NCBI GenBank assembly: GCA_964581385.1
Contig: CAZOOK010000005.1
Coordinates: 62,001-126,000, forward strand
Direction of reading: 5' to 3'
Source: CAZOOK01 sp964581385
GTDB taxonomy: Bacteria > Pseudomonadota > Gammaproteobacteria > Nevskiales > Nevskiaceae
DNA: 64,000 bases
The notes under the pieces: model-generated
What the model was told of the DNA's origin: nothing
The model's input: the letters and a program-made list of their open reading frames with translations, nothing else
The model's database searches: none
Shown here: positions 1 through 8,611 of the stretch, piece by piece
Layout of the letters: each line of letters starts with the position of its first letter
Position numbering within the stretch: position 1 is the stretch's first letter
Position numbers and translations under genes: made by a program

Positions 1-960
1 CGCACGTTGCAGCCGTTTCGTGGCCGTGTCCACATTGCGCCTACCGGCAGCAACAAGGCCGGTGTGACATCCGAGAACATGAGCAGTGAGGCAACCATCT
101 ATGCCACTGACGACATCGAAGGCCAGAAATGGGTGGCGACCTGCGCGCACGGTATGGGTGAACGCAGCAATGCGGCCATTTTCGAGATGGGCGAGTTCGA
201 TAATCACCTCTATGCTGGCGCGGCCAATGCCCGGGGTTACCAGCTGTGGAAGACCGATGGTTTGACGGGGCCACCGTATCGATGGACGCGCGTGATCGAG
301 CGCGGTGCCTATCGTGGGCCCTTCAATCAGGGCATCGCCTGCATGCAGGAATTCAAGGGCGCGCTCTATATTGGCAGCGGTATCGGCAACGGTGGATTTC
401 ACCGCGCGATCGCACTCGGCCCTGCAGCTGGCGAAGTGATCCGCGTGTTTCCCGACGATTCCTGGGAACTGATCGTCGGATCGCCGCGCATGACACCGCA
501 GGGACTCAAGGTGCCCTTGTCGGGCTATCAAGCGGGTTTTGACAACCTGTTCACCGGTTACATATGGCGCTTGGCGGTACATGAGGGATGGCTGTACGCG
601 GGGACTTTTTCCTGGGTAAATTCCATCCCCTATACGCCGATGAATGCATGGCCCGAGGACATCATGCGGCTGATCAATCACTGGGGCTATGACGCTCTGC
701 TCCGACATTACGGCGGCTGCGCGCTATGGCGCACGTTTGACGGCGTGTGTTGGGAGCCGGTCACGTTGTCGGGATTCGGCAATGAATACAACTGGGGGAT
801 ACGCAACTTTGCTTCGACGCCGCACGGTTTGTTCGTCGGCACCTGTAACGTGTACGGTCCAAGCATCGCGGTCGAGCGCGGACATCGCTGGAAGTACGTC
901 ACCAATCCGCGCGGCGGCTGCGAAATCTGGCTGGGTAAGCCGCGCACGGATCCGTCGTAA
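1..960 (+). CDS. Beta-propeller-like hypothetical protein, 5' end cut by the window
   Basis: The reading frame is open to the window edge, so the N terminus is missing. The visible 319 codons carry a recurring pattern of short strands of the form LYAG / LYIG / LFVG followed by a loop and W(K/R)T(D/F)DG or similar: LYAGAANARGYQLWKTDG, then LYIGSGIGNGG, LYAGTFSW, GGCALWRTFDG, LFVGTCNVYG and GCEIW near the end. Such blade-like repeats are typical of beta-propeller proteins of the Kelch, WD or sialidase type, but I cannot assign the family or an activity. No membrane segment is visible in the part present. No neighbour explains its role, and it is followed by a gene-poor, AT-richer stretch. Confidence 0.6.
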   Translation, partial: RTLQPFRGRVHIAPTGSNKAGVTSENMSSEATIYATDDIEGQKWVATCAHGMGERSNAAIFEMGEFDNHLYAGAANARGYQLWKTDGLTGPPYRWTRVIERGAYRGPFNQGIACMQEFKGALYIGSGIGNGGFHRAIALGPAAGEVIRVFPDDSWELIVGSPRMTPQGLKVPLSGYQAGFDNLFTGYIWRLAVHEGWLYAGTFSWVNSIPYTPMNAWPEDIMRLINHWGYDALLRHYGGCALWRTFDGVCWEPVTLSGFGNEYNWGIRNFASTPHGLFVGTCNVYGPSIAVERGHRWKYVTNPRGGCEIWLGKPRTDPS

Positions 961-1531
961 TTCCACAATCGTTAGCTATTGCATGTACATACGTACCATT
1001 AAAATGTTCTTCGTTTATTTTTACATCATTGTTATATAAACAACTGTGATGAGCGTCATAGTTCCAGACAAGCTACCCATGCGAGTCCAGATTCCTACAA
1101 CGATGCACTCGTAATGCTCTTCGACGCTCTTTACATAGACGTAATCCGAACTCGCAACGCTCAAATCCAGAAATAGGTATTCGTGCAAGACCCATCGCGT
1201 CGATGTATCACATGAAGAAAGATAGTTGCTCTATACCGCGCCATTCGTGCGAAACACGAACAACGATTTGCCCGGAGTCGGCGCCGGGCTAATCGATTGC
1301 TGGACAGCCTACAAGTGGAGATCGAGAATCCCGCATGTTCAAGCAACAAGTTGGATATACAAAAATGTGTTGACCATTTGTGACGTAGTTAACAGTCTCG
1401 GCGAAATGCCGCTGTTAGAATCCTAATAAGTAAACGAACGCGGCAGGCGATTGCCACACTGTAGTTCGTTCTATAGAGCCGGCTTATCACACATGGATCA
1501 GTCGCGAATTGTCTGGGTACACGGAGTTTGT
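961..1531. other. 571-bp intergenic stretch, no gene seen
   Basis: The start is AT-rich (around 985-1045) and the rest is ordinary. Short open frames on both strands here lack ribosome-binding sites and resemble no family. It must contain the promoter of the lipoprotein gene at 1532, but no convincing -35/-10 pair was found, and no tRNA or hairpin terminator was recognised. Confidence 0.5.
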
Positions 1532-2926
1532 ATGCGGAATCCACCATCGTTTGGAAAACTGGCCTTTGTACTAACGACGAGCTTTCTAACAGCTTCCGTC
1601 GGTTGCAGTGCCGAGGCGCCCCCTACACACAACAACAGTAGCGCTTCCAGTACCGCGGATACCTATACTTACGCCTCCCCGCTTCCGCCGATTACCTGCG
1701 ACTGGTACCGGGCCGCTGGAACACCCCCTGACGATGGCTCCACGCCGTCAAACACCATTCGCTATGGCTGGATCGATCTTGAAGCCGGTTATTGGGCCTT
1801 CGCGCTGGATCCTCGCCTTCCCGTGGGAACTACGAAGTTTCGGATCAATGGCCACTTTCCGAAGGCACGCAATTTCTCGCTCCAGCTTTATGCGGGCAAT
1901 GTGACTAATCTCCAGACGATGACCGATTACCAGATTTATCCGGATGCCGGCGGCCACTCGCCGTATACCGGCATTAATACCTACGACACATCAGTGCAGG
2001 TCGGACCCAACGATACCTACACCGTTCATATCGTTTACGGCGTCGCACCTTCCAATCCGACACCCAATACCTTTTATGTAGATGCCTCGCGATTTACCAA
2101 AACGGAATATGCAGTATTCCTGATGCGTGTTTACAATCCATTCGCACCAGTAACTGTCGCCGATCATGGAGGTTACCCACTGCCAGCCGTCGTCCAGGAA
2201 ACAGACGGTGGAGATGTTTCCCTGGCTGATCTCAATACACCGGGACGATGCAACGCCTATCTGGACTATCGCGATACTGAGCGCAAGACAGTTGCGAAGG
2301 TCTTCGATTCGATCAACGCGAATCCGCGCAAGTCGGATCCGATTCCCGCCAACAAATATCTTAAGCAGCCCAAGTTCACGATTTACGAAACCACCGACTC
2401 CTCGTGGCTGGTCAACGGTGATAATCGCTACATTTACGCGAAGCTATCACAGACGAAAGCGGATCTTGTGCTGATGCGTGCGCGTGCACCGACTTTCGCT
2501 ACGCAACCCGGTGTCGGCTCCGATCCGCAACTGCGTCATTGGGCGGTCTGCGAAAACGCAGCGATCTCTTACGAAACCTATAGCTGCATTGAAGATTATC
2601 AAGCCACTATCGACCAAGACAGCTTTTTCAACATCGTGCTGTCGTGGCCGGGGAAGAAGCCCGATAACGCCGACAAGGCGCACGGATTCGATTGGCTTAC
2701 GTGGGGCACAACCTACACTGGCGTTCCAATCTATCGGCAACAACTGTCATCGCCGAGTTTCACTCAATCGGCATTTAGCGTTCCAGCGGGAACCGAGGAT
2801 CCTTCGACGATTATGGGCGATTACTGGATCCAGGCGACCTACTGCTCAAAGACGGTATTCGACAACCACACGCAGATGGGAGAATCTCCCTCCGAAGTGT
2901 TCGACGCTTGCAAGGCCGGAAAATAA
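1532..2926 (+). CDS. Putative lipoprotein of unknown function, 464 aa
   Basis: The frame opens upstream at 1451, but the ATG at 1532 has GGAG five bases before it and begins a classical lipoprotein signal peptide: a basic residue, a hydrophobic run and a lipobox SVGC, with the acylated Cys near residue 25. A Ser/Thr/Asn-rich linker follows, then a globular region with many aromatic and Gly residues, consistent with a beta-rich secreted domain. Segments such as YGWIDLEAGYWAF and FLMRVYNPF recall the beta-sandwich parts of DUF1214/DUF1254-type proteins, but I cannot confirm this. Several Cys in the mature part could form disulfides. It is monocistronic between two gene-poor stretches. The function is not known and none is claimed. 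Confidence 0.6.
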   Translation: MRNPPSFGKLAFVLTTSFLTASVGCSAEAPPTHNNSSASSTADTYTYASPLPPITCDWYRAAGTPPDDGSTPSNTIRYGWIDLEAGYWAFALDPRLPVGTTKFRINGHFPKARNFSLQLYAGNVTNLQTMTDYQIYPDAGGHSPYTGINTYDTSVQVGPNDTYTVHIVYGVAPSNPTPNTFYVDASRFTKTEYAVFLMRVYNPFAPVTVADHGGYPLPAVVQETDGGDVSLADLNTPGRCNAYLDYRDTERKTVAKVFDSINANPRKSDPIPANKYLKQPKFTIYETTDSSWLVNGDNRYIYAKLSQTKADLVLMRARAPTFATQPGVGSDPQLRHWAVCENAAISYETYSCIEDYQATIDQDSFFNIVLSWPGKKPDNADKAHGFDWLTWGTTYTGVPIYRQQLSSPSFTQSAFSVPAGTEDPSTIMGDYWIQATYCSKTVFDNHTQMGESPSEVFDACKAGK

Positions 2927-2963
2927 CGCCTGAAGTCCACCTACATTTTGGATCGCTGCGAAA

Positions 2964-3212
2964 TTAAGCGTCGATGCAAAGACCGTCGCACTGTGGCAAG
3001 GCGATTTCTGCAGACGGGTCCAGAAGGCTTGTGGGAAATCGCGCCGGATCAGGTCGACGGCGACGCAGGCGGCTGAGCATTTCATCAGCCGTCGGCAAGC
3101 CGATGACTTCAAAGCCGTGCTTGCCTAAGTAGAGTTGGATCGCGCTGCGGATATCGGCGTCGTCATCGACGACATACAGCAGAGGTGGCGCCAAGAAATT
3201 GGTCCGGCTCAT
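2964..3212 (-). pseudogene. Response-regulator receiver domain remnant
   Basis: The 82-residue frame begins like a CheY-type receiver: LLYVVDDDADIRSAI gives the acidic cluster D16-D18, and HGFEVIGLPTADEMLSRL matches helix 1, strand 2 and helix 2. After RRRRPD the frame should continue into strand 3 with the phospho-acceptor Asp, but the sequence loses all resemblance and stops 27 residues later. The phosphorylated Asp, the Thr/Ser and Lys switch residues and any output domain are absent. It is best read as a truncated relic of a two-component regulator. No histidine kinase is nearby. A frameshift, rather than a deletion, could account for the loss only if matching sequence were found in the neighbouring frame, and I did not find it. 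Confidence 0.55.
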
Positions 3213-3480
3213 TCAGGAAAGCTTCCCTGCTGGCACCCGTTCTGACTTGACCCACCGTTCTCGATTTGTGTGATTTGCAGGATCGATCGCTGATCGTCGA
3301 ACACCTTGGGTCTTCATAGACGCTCTAATCAACAGCGAGCAAATTAATCCTATTTTCGGCGAATGCCGACGGACCGGACTATTCAGCAATCTCCCATTTG
3401 GTTTCATGCAATAAATGGAACCCCAAGAGCGCCTCAGGTCCTTACTAAACTGCGACCCGCTTCGCAACGAGATCATCGGA
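3213..3480. other. 268-bp region without a recognisable gene
   Basis: It lies between the response-regulator remnant and the 3' end of putA. Open frames here resemble no protein family. Together with the remnant it looks like a decaying segment. Confidence 0.45.
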
Positions 3481-6400
3481 TCAGTCGCTCTGCGCGAGCA
3501 GCCGTGCGTTACCGCCCACGGCGGCGGTGTTCACCGTAAGCGTGCGTTCGCTGACGAACCGCAGCAGATAATGCGGGCCGCCCGCTTTCGGCCCTGTACC
3601 GGACAGTCCTTCGCCGCCGAACGGCTGCACGCCCACCACCGCCCCGGTCATGCCGCGATTGACGTAGACGTTGCCGACACGCACCCGCGCCGACACATGC
3701 CGCCATGTCGATTCGATGCGGCTGTGAATACCAAGGGTTAGGCCGTAGCCGGTGGCGTTGATCTTGTCGATGAGTTCATCGAGCGCATCCGCGCGCCAGC
3801 GCACGACATGAAGGATGGGACCGAAATGTTCCTCGGTGAGTGCGGAAATGTCAGGGATTTCCGCGAGCAGCGGCGCAACGAAGTTTCCGTGAGCACAACT
3901 GCTTCCCAGCGCGAGACGTTCGATGACGGCCCCTTGCGCGGCAAGTGTCGCCGCATACGCTTCGAGCTTGTCGCGGGCATCATCATCGATGACCGGACCG
4001 ACGTCGGTCGATAGCAGCGCCGGGTCGCCGACGACGCATTCGCGCATCGCACCGCGCAGCATCGTGATGACGTGATCGGCGCTGTCCTCCTGCAGACACA
4101 GTACGCGCAAAGCGGAACAGCGCTGACCGGCGGAGTGGAATGCAGACTGGATCACGTCGCGGACCACTTGCTCGGGCAGTGCCGACGAATCGACGATCAT
4201 CGCGTTCTGTCCGCCGGTCTCGGCAATCAATGGCACGATTGGTCCGTCGCGCACCGCGAGCGAGCGGTTGATCGCGCGCGCGACCGCGACGGAACCTGTG
4301 AATGCGACACCGGCGACGTGCGGGTCTGCAACCAATGCCGCGCCGATATCGCCGGCGCCAAGCACGCATTGCAGCACCTCGCGCGGCACTCCAGCTTCGT
4401 GCAGCAAGCGCACCATGCATAGGGCCACTAGATTAGTCTGCTCAGCGGGCTTGGCGACCACGCTGTTTCCAGCCACTAGCGCCGCTGCAATCTGGCCGGT
4501 AAAGATCGCCAGCGGAAAATTCCACGGCGAGATGCAGACAAACACGCCGCGCCCATGCAATTGCAGCTCATTGTGCTCGCCGGTCGGACCGGGCAAGAGC
4601 TGCGGTCGTATGAGCCAATGCCGCGCCTGCGCCGCGTAGTAACGCAGGAAGTCCGTCGCTTCACGCACTTCGGCGAGCGCATCCGGAATCGTTTTGCCGG
4701 CTTCGCGGATCAACAGCGCTATGAATTCGGCACGGCGCACTTCGAGCGCGTCGGCAGCGCACTCCAATGCTTGCGCGCGATGCTCGACGGGCTCGGCGTT
4801 CCAGCGCGTGAACGCGGCATGCGCAACCGCCATTACGAAGGGCACTTTCGAGGATGACAGCGGCAACCATTCGCCGAGCCGCTGTCGTCGATCGGCAGGA
4901 TTGGCGATCGCACGCGACCGCTGCGCTGCACCTGCTCCACAGGCGATCAGCGAATTCGCGGCTTCCGACGTAGATGTCGCAGCTTCCGTCAACGCCGCTG
5001 CGAGCTCCTCCAGCTCCGGTGCCGATGCCAGATTGATTCCGGCCGAATTGCGCCGCTCGCCGCCGTACAAGTCCAGGGGCTGTGGAATCGTCGCGCGCGG
5101 CTGCGCGACCCGCCCCCGTATCGCCGCGACCGGGTCAGCGACAAGTCGCTCGGGGTCAATGGACTCGTCATGAATGCGATTGACGAACGAAGTATTGGCA
5201 CCATTCTCGAGCAGGCGGCGCACCAGGTATGGCAGCAGGTCCTCGTGACTGCCGACGGGTGCGTAGACACGCGTGCGCACTGCGAAGTGCTCGCGAGCGA
5301 CGGCGTGCAGCGCTTCGCCCATGCCGTGCAGCCGCTGCAGTTCGTAGTCCGACTCGCCGGCGCCGGTGAGTCCGGCATAGGTGCGAATCGCGGCGAGCGT
5401 GTGCGCGTTGTGCGTCGCGAATTGCGGATAAAACACGTCGCGCGCGGCGAGCAGCTGGCGCGCACACGACAGGTACGAAACATCCGTGTGCGGCTTGCGC
5501 GTGTAGACCGGATAGCTCGAAAGACCCTGCTCTTGCGCACGTTTGATTTCGCTGTCCCAGTACGCACCTTTGACCAGCCGTACCGGCAAACGCCGTTGAC
5601 TCTCCCGCGCCAACGCGGTCAGCCAGTCGATCACTGCCGGTGCGCGCTTTTGATACGCCTGCACCGCCAGACCGAATCCATTCCAGCCGGCCAGCGCCGT
5701 GTTGCGGAACACGGTTTCAAACACTTCTAGCGATAATTCAAGACGATCAGCTTCCTCGGCATCGACGGTAAGCCCGATGCCAACCATCTGTGCAGCCTGC
5801 GTGAGTGCGAGCAGGCGCGGCGCGAGCTCGGGAAGTATGCGTTCGCGCTGTGCGAACTCATAACGCGGATGTAGCGCCGACAGCTTCACGGAGATGCTTG
5901 GCCGCATATAGATAGACACATCCGTTCGCGCTGCATCACCGATCGCGGCGATCGCATCGCGATAGGCGGCGAAATAGCGTTCAGCATCGGCGGCGGTCAG
6001 CGCGGCCTCGCCGAGCATATCGAATGAGTGCAGCTCGCCGCGTTGTATCTGTTCGTGCGTGTTTTGTAGCGCTTCGCCGATATTACGGCCCATCACGAAC
6101 TGGCCGCCCATGAAACGCATCGCCTGCCGGATCGCGAGACGGATCAACGGTTCGCTGGAGCGGCCGATGAGTCGATTGATAGCGCCGCGGACGTCGCTGG
6201 TCGTCTCCGCCGGCAACCGCACCAGTCGACCAGTCAACATCAGTCCCCAAGTCGAAGCGTTGACGAACAGCGAGTCACTGTGGCCGAAATGCGATTCCCA
6301 GTCGGCGCCGGCAAGCTTGTCGGCAATGAGCTTTTCAGCGGTCGCCGCATCGGGAATACGCAGCAGCGCTTCGGCCAGGCACATCAGCACGACCCCTTCC

Positions 6401-6675
6401 TCGGACGACAGGTCGTACTCGCGCATCAGCGCATCGAGCGGACTGCGCGAGTCAGCACGGGAACGCACCCGCCGCACCCAGTCGGCGGCGGTGAATTGCA
6501 CAGCCGCGGCGGCTTCCGGCGCCAGGGCGGCGGAACCAACGAGTCGTTTGACCATCGCCGCTTCATCCGCCAGCCAGTCTCGCGCGATGGCAGCGCGCAA
6601 AGCATTGCGTGGTGGCGGCGGTGATACGAAAACGAATGCAGCGGCGGATGGCTCGGTCATGACGCGCGTCGGCAT
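3481..6675 (-). CDS. putA: Bifunctional proline dehydrogenase / glutamate-semialdehyde dehydrogenase
   Basis: PutA oxidises proline to glutamate in two steps, with FAD and then NAD+. The 1064-residue product has an N-terminal helical part, a proline dehydrogenase barrel (about 200-510) and an aldehyde dehydrogenase domain (about 590-1050). Barrel hallmarks are SVKLSALHPRYE, LVKGAYWDSEIK (367-378) and YLVRRLLENGANTSF with the Arg486/Arg487 pair. The dehydrogenase shows WNFPLAIFTGQ, AFTGSVAVA, ETGGQNAMIV, the catalytic Cys853 in GQRCSAL, and a PFGGEGLSG C-terminal signature. There is no N-terminal ribbon-helix-helix domain, so unlike E. coli PutA it should not repress its own gene. It is divergent from cutA. 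The start is uncertain: ATG 6675 lacks a clear ribosome-binding site and ATG 6660 is an alternative. Confidence 0.97.
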   Translation of the reverse strand: MPTRVMTEPSAAAFVFVSPPPPRNALRAAIARDWLADEAAMVKRLVGSAALAPEAAAAVQFTAADWVRRVRSRADSRSPLDALMREYDLSSEEGVVLMCLAEALLRIPDAATAEKLIADKLAGADWESHFGHSDSLFVNASTWGLMLTGRLVRLPAETTSDVRGAINRLIGRSSEPLIRLAIRQAMRFMGGQFVMGRNIGEALQNTHEQIQRGELHSFDMLGEAALTAADAERYFAAYRDAIAAIGDAARTDVSIYMRPSISVKLSALHPRYEFAQRERILPELAPRLLALTQAAQMVGIGLTVDAEEADRLELSLEVFETVFRNTALAGWNGFGLAVQAYQKRAPAVIDWLTALARESQRRLPVRLVKGAYWDSEIKRAQEQGLSSYPVYTRKPHTDVSYLSCARQLLAARDVFYPQFATHNAHTLAAIRTYAGLTGAGESDYELQRLHGMGEALHAVAREHFAVRTRVYAPVGSHEDLLPYLVRRLLENGANTSFVNRIHDESIDPERLVADPVAAIRGRVAQPRATIPQPLDLYGGERRNSAGINLASAPELEELAAALTEAATSTSEAANSLIACGAGAAQRSRAIANPADRRQRLGEWLPLSSSKVPFVMAVAHAAFTRWNAEPVEHRAQALECAADALEVRRAEFIALLIREAGKTIPDALAEVREATDFLRYYAAQARHWLIRPQLLPGPTGEHNELQLHGRGVFVCISPWNFPLAIFTGQIAAALVAGNSVVAKPAEQTNLVALCMVRLLHEAGVPREVLQCVLGAGDIGAALVADPHVAGVAFTGSVAVARAINRSLAVRDGPIVPLIAETGGQNAMIVDSSALPEQVVRDVIQSAFHSAGQRCSALRVLCLQEDSADHVITMLRGAMRECVVGDPALLSTDVGPVIDDDARDKLEAYAATLAAQGAVIERLALGSSCAHGNFVAPLLAEIPDISALTEEHFGPILHVVRWRADALDELIDKINATGYGLTLGIHSRIESTWRHVSARVRVGNVYVNRGMTGAVVGVQPFGGEGLSGTGPKAGGPHYLLRFVSERTLTVNTAAVGGNARLLAQSD

Positions 6676-6719
6676 TTCAGCGATGATGATGTCATCTCCT
6701 CAAGGATAAACCGCCGTCG

Positions 6720-7046
6720 ATGTCCGCTGCGCCTGAAACCGTACTGATTGCTTTCATCACCTGCCCGCCCGAAGCAGCGGACGCGCTCGCAGCGGCGCTG
6801 GTTGAGACGCGCGTGGCGGCCTGCGTCAATATGCTGCCAGGCATGCGCTCGGTGTATCGCTGGAAAGACACCGTCGAGCGCGGCGACGAATGCCTGCTGC
6901 TGGCAAAAACAACGCGCGCGCGCTATGCAGATTTCGAGGCGGCAGTGCGCACGCACCATCCCTACGAACTTCCCGAGATCATCGCGGTCGATATCGCATC
7001 CGGTCTTTCCGACTACCTGCAATGGGTGCGCGCGTGCGTCGCCTGA
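6720..7046 (+). CDS. cutA: Divalent-cation tolerance protein CutA
   Basis: This 108-residue protein matches CutA1 across its length: an opening strand VLIAFITCPP, then LVETRVAACVNMLPGMRSVYRWKD, the KTTRARYADFEAAV helix, and the family signature HPYELPEIIAVDI. CutA1 forms very stable trimers and has been linked to copper and other divalent-metal tolerance and, in E. coli, to the DsbD (CutA2) locus. Here it directly precedes the DsbD-like gene and overlaps it by 25 bases, as expected for that locus. An AAGGA lies upstream of the ATG. It starts a rightward run of genes and is divergent from putA. Confidence 0.93.
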   Translation: MSAAPETVLIAFITCPPEAADALAAALVETRVAACVNMLPGMRSVYRWKDTVERGDECLLLAKTTRARYADFEAAVRTHHPYELPEIIAVDIASGLSDYLQWVRACVA

Positions 7047-7477
7047 CTGCCCTGCTCGTCGCATTTTTGCCGCTGGCCGTTCATGCCGGGGGCGACCCCT
7101 GGGCGCGGCCGACATCGCCAGCCTTGCTTGATGCCGACGAGGCCTTCCGGCTGCTGCCACTGACACGAGATGGCGACCGTCTGCGCATCGAGTGGGATGT
7201 GGTGCCCGGCTATTTCCTGTATCGCGACCGCATCGAAATCACCGCGATGGCGCCGCCCGGCCAACGACTGACATCGGTGCAACTGCCGGCGGGAGAGCCC
7301 TATCACGACGCGCATTTTGGCGATGTGCGTGTGTATCGCAGCGGTTTCGTGGCTACTGCCGTGGGCGCCGCCGGTGTGACGCGGGTTCGCGTCAGCTATC
7401 AGGGTTGCGCCGCGGTGGGCGTCTGTCTGCCCCCGCAGGAAAAAGAAATCGTAATCCCTGTCGAGACGGCTCATTGA
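7022..7477 (+). CDS. Stand-alone DsbD N-terminal (alpha) domain protein, periplasmic
   Basis: The ATG at 7022 lies inside the end of cutA and begins a signal peptide (RVRRLTALLVAFLPLAVHA), giving a 151-residue precursor. The mature part matches the periplasmic N-terminal domain of DsbD: VVPGYFLYRDRI, then HFGDVRVYR, and YQGCAAVGVCLPPQ, in which Cys129 and Cys135 correspond to the redox pair of the E. coli alpha domain. In full-length DsbD an eight-helix membrane domain and a C-terminal thioredoxin domain follow. Here the protein stops just after the Cys pair, and the next gene, overlapping by 4 bases (TTGA), encodes a membrane-anchored thioredoxin-like protein. It should pass electrons to periplasmic partners, but its own reductant is not evident. 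The start could also be a GTG a few codons later. Confidence 0.85.
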   Translation: MGARVRRLTALLVAFLPLAVHAGGDPWARPTSPALLDADEAFRLLPLTRDGDRLRIEWDVVPGYFLYRDRIEITAMAPPGQRLTSVQLPAGEPYHDAHFGDVRVYRSGFVATAVGAAGVTRVRVSYQGCAAVGVCLPPQEKEIVIPVETAH

Positions 7478-8013
7478 ACAATCGGTCGATTCTGCTGGTG
7501 CTGGCGATCGCTGCGTTCGCCGCGGGTGGCGGCTACGCGCTGTATCTCAAGCGCGACAGCGGGGGCAGCGCGGAAAACATTGCTGGCGCGCGGCTACCCG
7601 ATGGTATCCGGCTCGATGATCTCGACGGCAAGCCGCATGCGCTCGACGAATGGCATGGCAAGCTGTTGATCGTGAATTTCTGGGCGACTTGGTGCGGCCC
7701 CTGTCTTGAGGAAATGCCGGAATTCGTCAAAGCCCAGCAGAAGTATGGCGCGCGCGGTCTGCAGGTGGTCGGACCGGCGGTGGACGACACGGAAGCGGCG
7801 CGACAAACCAGCCATTCGCTGCACATCAACTATCCGATCCTGACCGCGACGCCGGAAATCATGCTCGGCGTAATGCGCAAGCTCGGTAATGACACCGGCG
7901 GCCTGCCGTTTTCGCTGATCGTCGCGCCGGACGGCAGTGTCATTGATCGCCAGCTTGGCGCGCTAAGTGCCTCCGAAATCGACGAGCTGGCTGGCAAGTA
8001 CCTCTCTCGCTGA
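7474..8013 (+). CDS. TlpA-family membrane-anchored thiol-disulfide oxidoreductase
   Basis: Translation probably begins at TTG 7474, which overlaps the preceding stop codon. Residues 5-24 form a hydrophobic anchor (ILLVLAIAAFAAGGGYALYL). The rest is a thioredoxin fold: IVNFWATWCGPCLEEMPEF places the active site Cys74-Gly-Pro-Cys77, and GGLPFSLIVAPDG contains the conserved cis-Pro. Proteins of the TlpA/ResA type reduce disulfides in apo-cytochromes or other periplasmic targets. The gene lies where part of a full dsbD would be expected in related genomes, so the two proteins may together replace the alpha and gamma domains of DsbD. The membrane electron-transfer domain is not encoded here. Confidence 0.88.
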   Translation: MNNRSILLVLAIAAFAAGGGYALYLKRDSGGSAENIAGARLPDGIRLDDLDGKPHALDEWHGKLLIVNFWATWCGPCLEEMPEFVKAQQKYGARGLQVVGPAVDDTEAARQTSHSLHINYPILTATPEIMLGVMRKLGNDTGGLPFSLIVAPDGSVIDRQLGALSASEIDELAGKYLSR

Positions 8014-8118
8014 TCCGATCCTTCGTCAATTCCCGCCGATTAAGCGCGATCGGCTGGTAATTTGTTTCTTTCTGCCGGTTTCGGCACAATGCGAGCCTCG
8101 TCTGGACATGAAGCTCGC

Positions 8119-8559
8119 GTGAGCCAATTGCTGCTACTGAACGGCCCCAACTTGAACCTGCTCGGCAATCGCGAGCCGGATCGGTACGGCACGCGAACAC
8201 TGGGTGACATCGAAGCCGAGTTGCGCGTCGAAGCGCAGCAATTGGGACATCATCTGAGCTGTTTTCAGAGCAATCACGAAGGCGCGCTGGTGGATCGCAT
8301 CCATCAAGCCCGGGCCGAGGGCATCTCCTTCATACTGTTCAACCCAGGCGCGTATACGCATACCAGCATCGCACTGCGCGATGCACTGCTCGGCGTTGCG
8401 ATTCCGTTTATCGAGATCCATCTGTCGAACGTTCACGCACGCGAGCCGTTCCGTCAGCGGTCCTATCTTTCCGATGTCGCCGCCGGCGTCATCTCCGGTC
8501 TTGGCCCGCTGGGCTATAGACTGGCATTACAAGCCGCACACGAGAAGTCACAGTCATAG
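8119..8559 (+). CDS. aroQ: 3-dehydroquinate dehydratase, type II
   Basis: AroQ dehydrates 3-dehydroquinate in the shikimate pathway. The 146-residue product (from GTG 8119) has the family opening LLLNGPNLNLLG, the flexible lid with the catalytic Tyr in EPDRYGTRTL, SNHEGALVDRI, NPGAYTHTSIALRDAL, and EIHLSNVHAREPFR with the catalytic His. The frame is open from 8062, but the canonical N terminus supports GTG 8119. An ATG at 8089 would add ten residues not typical of the family. It is followed closely by accB and accC, a common order in gammaproteobacteria. Confidence 0.95.
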   Translation: MSQLLLLNGPNLNLLGNREPDRYGTRTLGDIEAELRVEAQQLGHHLSCFQSNHEGALVDRIHQARAEGISFILFNPGAYTHTSIALRDALLGVAIPFIEIHLSNVHAREPFRQRSYLSDVAAGVISGLGPLGYRLALQAAHEKSQS

Positions 8560-8611
8560 CAGTCATAAAAGTCAAAGCCGTACTAACTTAAAAGAGCATA
8601 GGGGGATGAAA

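Noticed and set aside
5170..5730. Open frames on the + strand inside putA
   Set aside because: Shadows of the high-GC putA coding sequence; no ribosome-binding site or domain.
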